Source: Dysidea avara
Lineage: Eukaryota > Porifera > Demospongiae > Dictyoceratida > Dysideidae
Direction of reading: 5' to 3'
DNA length: 64,000 nucleotides
Assembly (NCBI RefSeq): GCF_963678975.1
Contig: NC_089276.1
Location: 18,109,272 to 18,173,271, forward strand
Of the stretch, positions 48,857 to 58,639 are shown one piece after another; position 1 is the first letter of the stretch; each line of letters opens with the position of its first letter. Under the pieces are notes generated by a model. The model worked only from the letters and a program-made list of their open reading frames with translations, made no database searches and was not told the origin of the DNA. The position numbers were made by a program, and so were the translations under genes.

Positions 48857-49046
48857 CTTTACAGTGTACATATACCTACATACATACAAGTTGCAGATGT
48901 TGGTATGATAGAATTGGGACATATGGCAGCACACTGATGGTCCACTGACATCCTGTGTCAGTGGCCGGAAGCTAAATTGTAGCAGTGATTAGCTACAAAG
49001 TTTACTTACTAGTCTAAGATTACTTAAGGGGGGGGGGGATTAACAG

Positions 49047-50588
49047 TTAAAGGGAGTTGAAGTTAGGTTGGTGAGGGATCTTTGAACACTTTGAGCATGG
49101 ACATAGAAATGAAAAAGAGCAGGTGTTGTTGGTGGTGAAATTGACAGTGAAATGATTCCACAGATAATCTAAAAGTTTGGCCTTTATCTTGAGTGGGTTG
49201 TCCTGGTAGTTGATAACGGGAAGGGCATTCCAGATGCGAGGAAGCCGGTTAAAATAAAAGTTACTAGTGGAATTGTCAGGTGATCTTGTTTGGAGTAGCT
49301 TGTTTCCAGAAGCTAGACATGTGTGACCAGTTGCAAATTTAATGAAATTATTGATGTCAAATCCATTGTGGGGGTTGTGGAGATTTTTAAGAAAGAACAT
49401 CACATCATTTACATCAAGAATGTACATCAGGGGTAGCATATGGAGATTAATAAGACGAGACTTGTAGTCAGTAGAGTAATCATTTAGAATGTATTTGGTT
49501 GCACGCCTCTGAACACGTTCGAGTTGCTGAATGTGCTTAATTAGGTGGGGTTTCCAGATGACCGAGCAGTAGAAAAACTGGGATCTAACAAGAGAGGTAT
49601 ATAGTCGAGATTTGGCTTGGACATAATTTTGTAGGGAGAAAGATCTTCTTAGAAGTCCAAGTACCTGATAGGATTTGGAGATAATGTGGTTATAGTGAAC
49701 ATCCCATGACAGGTCGCTTGATAACATAATTCATAGATCTTTGTATGTATCAACACATGAAATCTGGGAGGTGCCGATATTATAAGATGTTGGAGATTTC
49801 CTTTTAAAAGATAGCAGAAATATTTTTGATAGACCGAATAGAAGATTCCAGTGGGTACTCCAAAAGTTTAAATTATTTAAGTCTTCTTGAAGTTTAAGTG
49901 AATCTAGTGGTGAGGAGATAGTTTTGATGCATTTGGTGTCATCTGCAAATAGAAACAATAGACAAAATTTAATGATGTCCGGAATATCATTAACATATAT
50001 GAGAAATAGAAGTGGGCCAAGTATACTTCCCTGTGGGATTCCGGATAGAACTGGGAGAAGGTGAGACAAAGAGTTGTTAATCTTCACACACTGATAACGA
50101 TTAAGTAGGTATGATTCAAACCATGACCAAAGCTTGCCAGAAATTCCAAGTGATCAAAGTTTGAATAACAGTTCCTTGTGGGGGACACTGTCAAAAGCCT
50201 TTTTGAAGTCAAGATAGACTACATCAGTTTGGTCATTAGTACTATGTATGGTGTTCAACATGAGAAGCAACTGTTGCACTGTGGATCGATTTTTTAAGAA
50301 GCCAAACTGCTGAGGTGAGAGAAAACTTGAAATGTAAGAAATGGTTTTGTTGTAAACTAGTTGTTCTAATACCTTAGATGTTATACAGAGTAGAGAAATT
50401 GGACGATAGTTAGTAACTTGAGTCTTGTCACCAGATTTATGTACAGGAACAATCGTGTGTATGCGCCATTCATAAGGTATGGAGCAACTATTTAAACTGA
50501 TTGTAAACAAATGGTGCAATGGCTTAGCAAGAATGTTAGCATATTGTTTGAGAATCCTTGGGCCAATACCATCACAAGGTTGGCCCAA
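49047..50588 (-). pseudogene. LINE-d: reverse transcriptase, nearly open frame
   Basis: One frame covers the RT: CDGIGPRILKQYA, VPVHKSGDKTQVTNYRPISL, QFGFLKNRSTVQQLLLML, VVYLDFKKAFDSVPHKELLF, SGIPQGSILGPLLFLIYVND, LFLFADDTKCIK (FADD catalytic box), LNFWSTHWNLLFGLSK, LSSDLSWDVHYNHII and RRATKYILNDYSTDYKSRL. The C-terminus is NFYFNRLPRIWNALPVINY and FLCPCSKCSKIP. Only two in-frame stops interrupt about 510 codons: TGA at about 50154-50156 and TGA at about 49728-49730. It is a different lineage from LINE-a/b/c: the FxNRLPRIWNxLP and CPCSKC endings are its own. The 5' end is truncated at a hairpin (50550-50596). Confidence 0.85.
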
Positions 50589-50596
50589 GGATTCTC
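50550..50596. repeat. 17-bp inverted repeat at the 5' junction of LINE-d
   Basis: gagaatccttgggccaa (50550-50566) is exactly mirrored by ttggcccaaggattctc (50580-50596) across a 13-nt loop. One arm is LINE-d coding sequence (GPRIL). The other lies just outside the truncation point. Confidence 0.9.
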
Positions 50597-50599
50597 AAC

Positions 50600-51270
50600 T
50601 AACAATATCTCCCACCCCAGATTGAGAAATTACCGGAAAAGCACAAAAACAAACCAAAATAAAAAATAATAATACTTTTAAGTTGACTTTTGTAGAAAAC
50701 CAGCTACTTTCAAGTTCGATTGGCCTTTCACCCCTAATTATAGGTCATCCGAGGTTTTTGTCACAACCACCGGTTCATTCCTCCCCTACATGGACACATA
50801 GATTCAAATTACCCATAACTAGATCACTTGATATCGGGATTTTTGACTTTAAATCTCACATTCAATCTCATTACAAATCTCTTTTTGCCAAAAACTTCTT
50901 GCAAATCCCTAATACTAAAGGTACGATATCACTATCTGCCAAAACAACAAATTTCATAACTTTCCTTCACAGTACTCTTCACTATCGATGACAAAATTAA
51001 TTTAAAAATTTCATTCTCCATTACTTTCTTTTTTATTTTCCAAAACCCCCTTTATACTAAGATGATTCCTTTTTTTAATATTCTAAAAGACTCCTTCATC
51101 CCAAATAACTTCCAACTTTACAATGTCTCGCTTCTATCCAAAATATTAATTGCAAAAACTTATATCGCATATTAAATTTCTATTTAATTTGCACAATTTA
51201 ATTTTGCTTAATTTTAGATTATTCGTTATCTCTAGTCTCCATCTGTTGTTCTTTATACTAATTCTAAATT
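50600..51270. other. Very AT-rich stretch of unknown origin
   Basis: The plus-strand frame 50683-50991 (102 codons) has no motif I recognise. Base composition is unlike the flanks, with long pyrimidine-biased plus-strand runs. It connects LINE-d to the hairpin array and may belong to the same unit as the array. Confidence 0.4.
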
Positions 51271-51280
51271 AATAAAACCT

Positions 51281-51665
51281 GAATACAAAATGGATAATCT
51301 TTGATTGTCCATTTTGTATTCATTGAATCCACAAATTGATAATTTAAATTATCAATTTGTGGATTCAGAATACAAAAATTGATACAAAGTGTCAATTTTT
51401 GTATTCATTGATTTAATAAATGGCTATTTAATACCATGAGTTGAAAAATGTATTTCAATAAATACATTTTTCAAGTCAGTTACCCAAATTTAGTTTAATT
51501 ATTAAATTAAACTAAATTTGGCTAATTTATTAAATCAGAATACAAAATGGATAATCTTTGATTGTCCATTTTGTATTCATTGAATCATAAATGGCCCACC
51601 ATTAGTTTTCCATTTATGATTCTGAATAATAATTAATGTAGTTTTCTCAAACATTAATTATTATT
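51281..51665. repeat. Ordered array of nine AT-rich hairpins
   Basis: Consecutive stem-loops lie at 51281-51321, 51325-51366 (perfect 21-bp arms, no loop), 51368-51406, 51410-51536, 51538-51578, 51582-51622 and 51624-51666. The 51410-51536 outer stem gatttaataaat encloses hairpins at 51441-51474 and 51484-51521. Spacers alternate ATT, A, ATT, A, ATT, T. The first and fifth top-level hairpins are identical; the third shares their gaatacaaaa/ttttgtattc stem base. Five of the seven top-level stems open GAAT(A/C)(A/C) and close with the complementary ..ATTC. The structure is seen directly; the function is unknown. Confidence 0.9.
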
Positions 51666-51679
51666 TATTTATGACGTTT

Positions 51680-52312
51680 AGCACAATTTATTGAATCACG
51701 TATTGTGGTTGTTGGTGGTATTAAATATCCATCGAATTACATTTGGTAGTGTCGTCTAATTCTACTGACAATTTTAAAATTTTGATTGATAACTTTTATT
51801 CTTAATGTAATTGTTTATTGTAATGAGCAGGACTCACAGGCATAATGCCTTTTTCTCTGTATTTATTAATAACAATAGATGTTGGTGGTATCGACATTGT
51901 ATACTTTTTGGCAGGTGGTCAGGTTGTTTCATCACGTGATCCTCTCTCAGCGTAGGTTGGTGACAGGTGCATAGCTGCTATTGCGTTTTCGAGCCTTTGT
52001 TGTAATCTGTATGGCTCGATGTAGGATTTTTGGCCCCTGCAGCTAACTCGAGCCTATTTGGGCGAGAGTTCCATAGCCCCAAAGAAAGCCCATAGTGGGA
52101 TAGCAGGGGGTTCTATTAAGTAGCTAGTTGGAGAAATTTAAACCTTGACAAAGTGATTATCTTGGTTTTCCTGTCGCCCAGATGAAGTCTTGTCGCCTTT
52201 GATAGGCGCTGTTAAGCTTTAGCACGTGTGCCTGCCTGCCTGCCTTTTCATGGCTACCTGGCCACCTCCATGTGAACCATGCCAGCAGCACGATTAGGAG
52301 CTGCAAACAGCT
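51680..52312 (+). repeat. Repeat unit H2, copy 1
   Basis: It matches 63306-63920 in the same direction: tttttggcaggtggtcaggt, tttcatcacgtgatcc, tttttggcccctgcagctaa, tcgcctttgataggcgctgt and agcacgtgtg. It is interrupted at about 51740-51880 by a LINE-type 3' end (acaggcataatgcctttt then an A/T-rich tail). LINE-e lies at its right end. I saw no conserved coding frame. Confidence 0.75.
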
Positions 52313-53740
52313 AACAAGGATGCTAAACTTTGTTAAACGTAACCTTTATAGATGTTCTGCAGAAACTAAATGTTTAGCCTACACCAGTATAGTGAGACCA
52401 CTGTTGGAGTATGGATCGGCTGTATGGGACCCCTACTTGCAGAAGGAGATACAAAGTATAGAAATGGTACAACGACGTGCTGCTCGTTGGGTCAAGTCAG
52501 ACTACCGATATAACAGTAGTGTTACATCTATGTTAGCAGATCTACAATGGCCATCACTTCAAAACCGACGATATGTGACTAGATTAAAAGTCTTCTACAA
52601 CATTGTTTACTCCTCATCAGTCTTAACAGCATAGGCGGATCTGAGGGGGGGCCAAGGGGTGCTGTGCCCCCCCCTGGCCTTTCTCTGGCCCCCCTTGGAC
52701 CTACAGTACTATATGTATACCAAAATTAGAATCATGCACTCACACTGTATTTAGAAGAAGAGAAAGCCAATAGGCAAATAGAAGACAACACTTATAAATG
52801 TAGTTAACATTTATAGTTAAACTGTACACCGTAAAAAAAGTGAGGCAAATAAATTTGAATTTTTGTGCAAAGATCGAGGTACTCTAATAGAGCAGTCACT
52901 ACTCTAATAGAACAGTCGCAATTCTGATGTCATCAATTTACAAATCGTAGCAATGCTAGCTACTCCTTATTTTGATTTGGTATACACTTTACCATCAAAC
53001 AGGTTATCTCAGATAGGCTAACCAATCTTTGTATGCATTGTAAAGCATACACTTTTTTAGCTAAATGTTATCAAAAATGCTCTGAAATTCAAACCTGGGA
53101 GGTCTGATTTTTAAAAATTTCTCCAACTACAGTTTTACAAACTGTATGTCCATCATTCATCCAGCTATATGCTGAATAAGGTTATGCAAATGAATACAAC
53201 TTTATTATTATTATTATTGTTAATTAGCCAAGCCCACTAGGGGCAACACGCTAATGAGCATTACAATCACACATTATATTATATTACTTACAGCGTTCTT
53301 AAATGTTTCAAGATCTATTGTGTCGATGTTAGGAATTTGAAACTTGTGTTCTAGAATTTCCCCATAGCTCATAGTAGAATAAACACTGTTGTGTACTAAA
53401 ACTTCTTGCCCCCCCCTTGGCCCCCCCTGACAGTGTCTCCTAGATCCGCCTATGCTTAACAGTCCCAAATTACTTCACTAACACCACATATCCCACCCAC
53501 CACCACCACCCCTTCCATTTTGAGATTCCGTTTGCTAGAACAGATCATTATAAATTCAGCTATTACCCCAAATCTATCTGCGATTGGACCAACTGACACA
53601 ATAGAATCCCAATCTCTACAAGTATTTTTAGATAAATTATAACTGACTCTTATCTATGTGATTTGTAATGTTTTTCCTTACCTGAACATATCAGTTTGTA
53701 ACTGTGTTTTCAGTAATCATAATCACAATCATAATCATAA
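52313..53740 (+). pseudogene. LINE-e: RT C-terminal remnant split by a hAT element
   Basis: 52313-52629 reads KRNLYRCSAETKCLAYTSIV, RPLLEYGSAVWDPYLQKEIQ and EMVQRRAARWVKSDYRYNSS. After the insertion the frame resumes at 53463: VPNYFTNTTYPT, FHFEIPFARTDHYKFSYYPK, SICDWTN, then a stop. With one target-site copy removed the two parts join in frame (SVLT|VPNYFT). The tail is (aatcat)n at about 53712-53738. H2 copy 2 shows the empty insertion site (ggagctgcaat...tgttgatactg). Confidence 0.8.
52630..53454. mobile_element. hAT non-autonomous element, 8-bp duplication cttaacag
   Basis: The termini are cataggcggatct and inverted agatccgcctatg, with perfect 8-bp copies of cttaacag (52622-52629 and 53455-53462). 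The subterminal sequence is C/G-rich (ggccccccttgg). ACTCTAATAGA motifs lie at 52872-52916. It is noncoding and disrupts LINE-e. Confidence 0.9.
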
Positions 53741-53754
53741 TGGTTGTTGATACT

Positions 53755-55971
53755 GGCCGGCATAGAAAGGAACATATTTCAAAACGTTAAGTGAGTGATG
53801 TTGTATCAGTGCCATGCCCTGATCTGGCAAGCAGTCAACTGTCAGACTACGCCAGTTTCATTGATACTTAGCTGCGTGACACTACAGTATAGCTAGTACC
53901 CGGCTTGGCCTTTGTTTGATTGAAGTTTTATGGTCATATATAGTTTTGATTTACGCACATGCTAAGACTGCTATAAGTGTGTCACCAGCTAGTATGTTGC
54001 AAAGTTGGCAGTATTGGTAGCGATAGCTGTAACTTGTAAATCTATAATATACATGTGGATGCAAGTGCGTTTTAGTGGCTACACGGCCTGTTGGATTTTA
54101 GCATTGCGGTCACGTGCTCACGTGCTGACCTAGCTGATTTGCAGCTGCACTATGTCCTCAGCTCACAGTGCAGTCATAGTGAGTAATATTGGCTCAGCTA
54201 CTTGTGCACTCTTGACACAACCATAATTGATGTGTTCCCCATATCCAGAGAGTTGAGGCGCAGCTCAGTCTGACGTGTCTATGTGTCACTAATCTGATAC
54301 TGTTTAGAGCAATCTCACATCTCTATTCATAGTGTAGGCACCTGTGTTAAACATGCCTGGTGTGATTTCGATAAGCCAGTGTGTGATACAGCTGGCATGT
54401 GGTAATGCTCAAATAGCTTAGTACGACTTTGTCTTGTTGCCTGAAGTAGTGCTACCAGATCTATCCTCACTCAATTGTTTTGTTCAGTAGTCACCATAGC
54501 TGTTGTAGTGTGCTGCTCATCTGTCACATCCTGAGTCGCTGGATATCGAATATGCCAGTATGTTTTTTTTATTGCTAGCAGTTCTAGTCAAGGTGTTCCC
54601 AGCAAGTGAGCTGTAGTAGTAGCTGGTCATCTTGATTATCAGCTATCGATTTAGCTGATATGTGTGTACTGTACATGCATGTGCTACTGAACATCGCTGC
54701 CACATCTAGCTGGGGCAAATAATGTAGTCGGGTGCTAATGATCAAGTTGATGTCTGACTCCACTGTGTTGGTCGCTTAGCAGGTGCAGTCATAAGCTCTC
54801 AGTGCAGTGCAGCTGAAGTGTGCTTAAACTGTGGCCGCATGCAGCAGCTGCATGTCCTGTCGTTTAGTGGTAGTGATTAGCTGATGTGTAACTGTACAAT
54901 GCTACAAATGTAGCTGTCCCGTCATTCAGTTAAGTGCAATAACTGATATGCCACTGTATAATCAACTGAGTAGCCGTTATGTCTACTGCCATCGATGCTA
55001 TCATGTATAGCTGATACGCATCTATAATGTACTGTGCTACCACTGTGTAGCCGTCAAATATACTGCAAATGATGCTGTCAGGTGCTACTGTTATAGCTGC
55101 ATGATGCAGGCACTATGCCTTTATGATTAGGTAGATGAAGAGGAGTCTTTAGAGTACATGGCTGAGCATGCTAAGTATGCAGAGACCTAAGCCCAACCTC
55201 ATGCGATTGCTATGGTCCTGTAATGTGCAACTGTACTTCACTACTGACATGGCTGTCTCACCCACTATGACTGATACTGAACAATAGTGATGGAATCAGG
55301 TTTAATGCTCATGACTGTCCTGTGCTGTTACTATCTGTAAGATCTGTCAATGGTGCAGGTACTACTAATACAACTGATATGTAGCCACAATCATGAGATG
55401 GTCAGGAGTATCAAAATAGTCCTATCCTGGTATGGCTGTTACATCTGCAACTAATTCATCAGGTGTTTTCAGTATGTAACTGTGCTATTGAAATTCCTGA
55501 CACTTCCGCTCGAGCTTCCGCTGCACCTGATTGCGTCAAGTGTTAGCAATATCTCTGATGTGTGGGTGTAGGATTATGGCATAGCCAGGTGTCACATCTA
55601 CTACAATTGATGCGGTCAGATGTAACAATATACCTGGTATGTGACTGCACAGTGCTACTGGTGTAGCTGTCCTGTCCACTGTAGCTGATCATGATGCAGT
55701 TAGGTAATGATATAGCTGTTGTGTGGCTGCGCTGCTGACACCTCTGCCTCTGACATGTTTCTGTGCTAACAATATAGCTGATGTGTGACTGTGGCTACAG
55801 TGCATGGTAATACTGTATAGCAGTACTATGGCTGTGTCATTTTTAAATTCTATTTTTACCACTGATGTAGTCAGAAGCTAGCAATATAATGACTGTACAG
55901 TGTTGTTGACGTAGCAATCGCCTCAACTACAGCTGATGCATGCAATGTAGCTGTCGTGTAACTGTGTGATG
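53755..55971. repeat. Degenerate tandem field of gctgatgtgtgactgt-like units
   Basis: There are loose reiterations of agctgat(a/g)tgtgactgta, gtgctac and gtagctgtc with no fixed period. The left part (53755-54100) still resembles the H2 flank. The field continues at 57300-57375 beyond the inserted element. No gene was recognised. Confidence 0.6.
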
Positions 55972-57290
55972 CAGGGCCGGAGGAGAGAAAATTGAATTGG
56001 TCAGGCCATTGACTATAATGTTGAAATTGCTACTATATACATACCAATGAGAGAGGAGCTGTTGCACAGTGTGCGAAGCACAAGCATTCTGGGGGCATGC
56101 CTCCACAGGAAATTTTTGAAAATTAGACACTCAGATATGCAATTTTAGTGATATTTCACTGCTAGCTAGCTATATAAATATGCTCAAGTCTATCTTGTTC
56201 TTCAGACTTTCTATACTATGTATAAAATTATTGTAGACCTGACATACCCAGGGGACAGAGCATGAAACTTGCTGTATGGTTCATTTAGTTATAGCTAGCA
56301 ATTAGAAGTTCAAGGGGGGTCTGGGAGTGCAACCCCCAGGAACTGCAGAATTTTTGCAATTTAAAGGCTTGAAAATGCCTTAAAATTTTAAATTGATGCT
56401 AAATTTTAAAGTAAAACTAGCTGTAGCAACTTGCAACCAAATTTCACAGGGAACCCATGCAGCATGGCCCCCTTTAGCTAGGATATAATTGCTATACAGT
56501 GAATTCACACAGCTACATTAAAAAGCTACACAGCTACAAAAATACAGTATACTACTATACTGGTTTGTATGAAGTGAACGGATCATCACGTATAGTAAAT
56601 TAAATATACTGGTGGACAGTCACGAGACCAATCAGTATTCGAAAATGGCGTGATGTGGGTGAGACTGAGAGTTTGCTCAGTATCTCGACAGGACGAGTGG
56701 GTAGTTGAAGAGGAGTGATTTCTACTCAACATCTCATCCAGATGGCCACCATGTAATGTATGGGTGTACAGCTTCTTGCCACGGAATGAGTCATCTGGTT
56801 TGTCACTGCCAGCCCTTCGCTGGTTTGTCACTGCCAGCCTTTCGCCCAGTAAAAGAAGCCAAGAGAGACAAGCCAAGGAAAATGCTAATGATTATTTTAT
56901 GAAGATTGAATTGTGATATAAGTGTGCTGGTTTAGAATCAAAGAAGGCACCTGCCTTACACGTGATAAATGCCAACTGTCAGCACACGTGATACTGTACG
57001 TAGAACCCACAATCATTTCTGTACAAAACGATACGAATGCTATGCTATACTGTAAGGTAATTGGAGGTACTATACGTGTAGTTCTGTGCTTTAGTTAGGC
57101 TGAGAAACTAGGCAACTACTCGTGGCATGCTTTTCAATTACATCTGTAAAATGTACGTAGCTGCATGTAGATGTGATCGTCCAAAGATTGCATGAGAGTA
57201 ATGTAGTTCGAGCTGGTCAGTTAGTTGGTTCAACTCCAGATTATTGGTCCGGCTCAGGCCTGACCAACCGGACCGTCTCCTCCGGCCTTG
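55972..57290. mobile_element. TIR element with cagggccggaggaga ends
   Basis: The left end cagggccggaggaga and inverted right end tctcctccggccttg match at 13 of 15 positions. A second inverted pair, attggtcaggcc / ggcctgaccaa, lies just inside. Its ends are hAT-like, but I saw no convincing target duplication. The interior is noncoding. Confidence 0.6.
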
Positions 57291-57379
57291 TCAGATGACA
57301 AGAGGTCACATTCACTGTGATTAATAGTCAGGTAGCTGATGTGTGACTGTACTGTGATACCAACATGGCTATAACATTA

Positions 57380-57680
57380 GGGGGCATCTCCAAACTGATT
57401 TTGGTACGCTTATGACGTTAAGGGGGGAGGGGGTTCAGCCCATGACGTTATTAATTTTTATTAAAGCAGTTATAGTGTAAACAGCTATAGAACAGAGTGA
57501 GTGACGTGATTAAACAGCTATACTGTTTATAGAATATGTTTTCAGGTAAAGAATATAACGTTTTGTGCTTCTATTACCAATGCATTGTTTTCATAGTGTG
57601 ACGTTAAGGAGGGGGGGAGGGGTCTGAAGTTAGCGTCATTATGACGTTAAGCGTACCAAAATCAGTTTGGAGATGCCCCC
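57380..57680. mobile_element. MITE with TTA target duplication (PIF/Harbinger-like)
   Basis: The terminal repeats are about 32 bp: gggggcatctccaaactgat... and inverted ...atcagtttggagatgccccc. TTA lies at 57377-57379 and 57681-57683. Internal tgacgttaagg blocks are also inverted. It is noncoding, 301 bp. Confidence 0.8.
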
Positions 57681-57688
57681 TTAATTTT

Positions 57689-58168
57689 CAGTGGCGGATC
57701 TAGGATTTTTAAAAGGGGGTTTCTGAAAGTTGGTATAGCTGAATAAGGCATCTGATGACATTTCTCCAGAAAATTTTGAGACTTTAGAAGTTCTGAGATC
57801 GGATCTTAGGCTATTTTTAATTACTAATTGCAATAAATCCAATGCTTTAAACAAACACTATTGCTAACTATTGGGCGAAGATGGTGACTGCAATCTGTAG
57901 CTTTGATTGCTCTATTAGAGTAGTTACATGACTGCTCTATTAGAGTATCTCGATCGTTTTTAATGCAGCGAGAGATGAAAAGTGAAGTGTTGCTGAGGGT
58001 TTAATACCTATAAATGGTGTCAGTTATGCATGCATACTACTGAAACACAGTGGTATATAGTTGTTTGCTATGACAAATTGTCAGTGCAACAATGTTTATG
58101 TGCCACTGAGCTAAATTTAAAAGGGAGTTTCTGTCGAAACCCCAGAAACCCCTCTAGATCCGCCACTG
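57689..58168. mobile_element. hAT-like non-autonomous element
   Basis: The termini are cagtggcggatctagg and inverted ctctagatccgccactg. Two ACTCTAATAGA motifs (minus orientation) lie at 57908-57955. The flanks are A/T-rich and give no clean duplication. It lies within 10 bp of the preceding MITE. Confidence 0.75.
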
Positions 58169-58199
58169 AAAAATTTTACTGGAATTGATGCACCCAGGT

Positions 58200-58535
58200 C
58201 AACGTTGAAACCGGGTCGGGTCATCCGGGTCACATTTTCTCCTGGTCATCCGGGTCTGACCCTCGGTCTGACCCGGTTTACGGGTCTGACCCAGATTGGA
58301 CCACGTGAGAAACGAAATTGTTCGTTTGACGACGTGGAAACTTATAAACGCTATCGCGCAGCTCTTTCGTGAGCCACGCCCACTTATTGCATTACAAACA
58401 TACGCTCAGCCACACCCATTTATTAGTAAGTACAGTATGTAGCACGAAACTGAGGGTATCTATGGTGAGGGGTAGCAATTGTTAGTAGGTGATGACCTTT
58501 TTTTTTTTGGTCTTCAACCTACAGCTCAAGCCCGT
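58200..58535. mobile_element. Truncated inverted copy of family E
   Basis: It starts caacgttgaaaccgggtcgg and follows the 31496-31960 element in reverse (acgaaattgttcgtttgacg, tatcgcgcagctctttcgtg, ggtcttcaacctacagct). It lacks the other end. A hAT-like end (cccgtagccagggattttg) begins at about 58544. Confidence 0.75.
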
Positions 58536-58639
58536 AGCCAGGGATTTTGAAAGGGGGGTTCTTTTTGACCAAAAGTGGACCTTTAGTAAAGGTCCAAATA
58601 TTGTGCTGCTATAGTAAAGGTCCAAAAATTTCAGTACTG

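Noticed and set aside
50683..50991. 102-codon frame as a host or mitochondrial gene
   Set aside because: No similarity to mitochondrial proteins or LINE motifs that I can see; left as unknown sequence.
51281..51665. Nuclear copy of mitochondrial DNA
   Set aside because: Hairpin-rich AT DNA would fit some sponge mtDNAs, but no mitochondrial gene, rRNA or tRNA is visible next to it, so it is kept only as one hypothesis.
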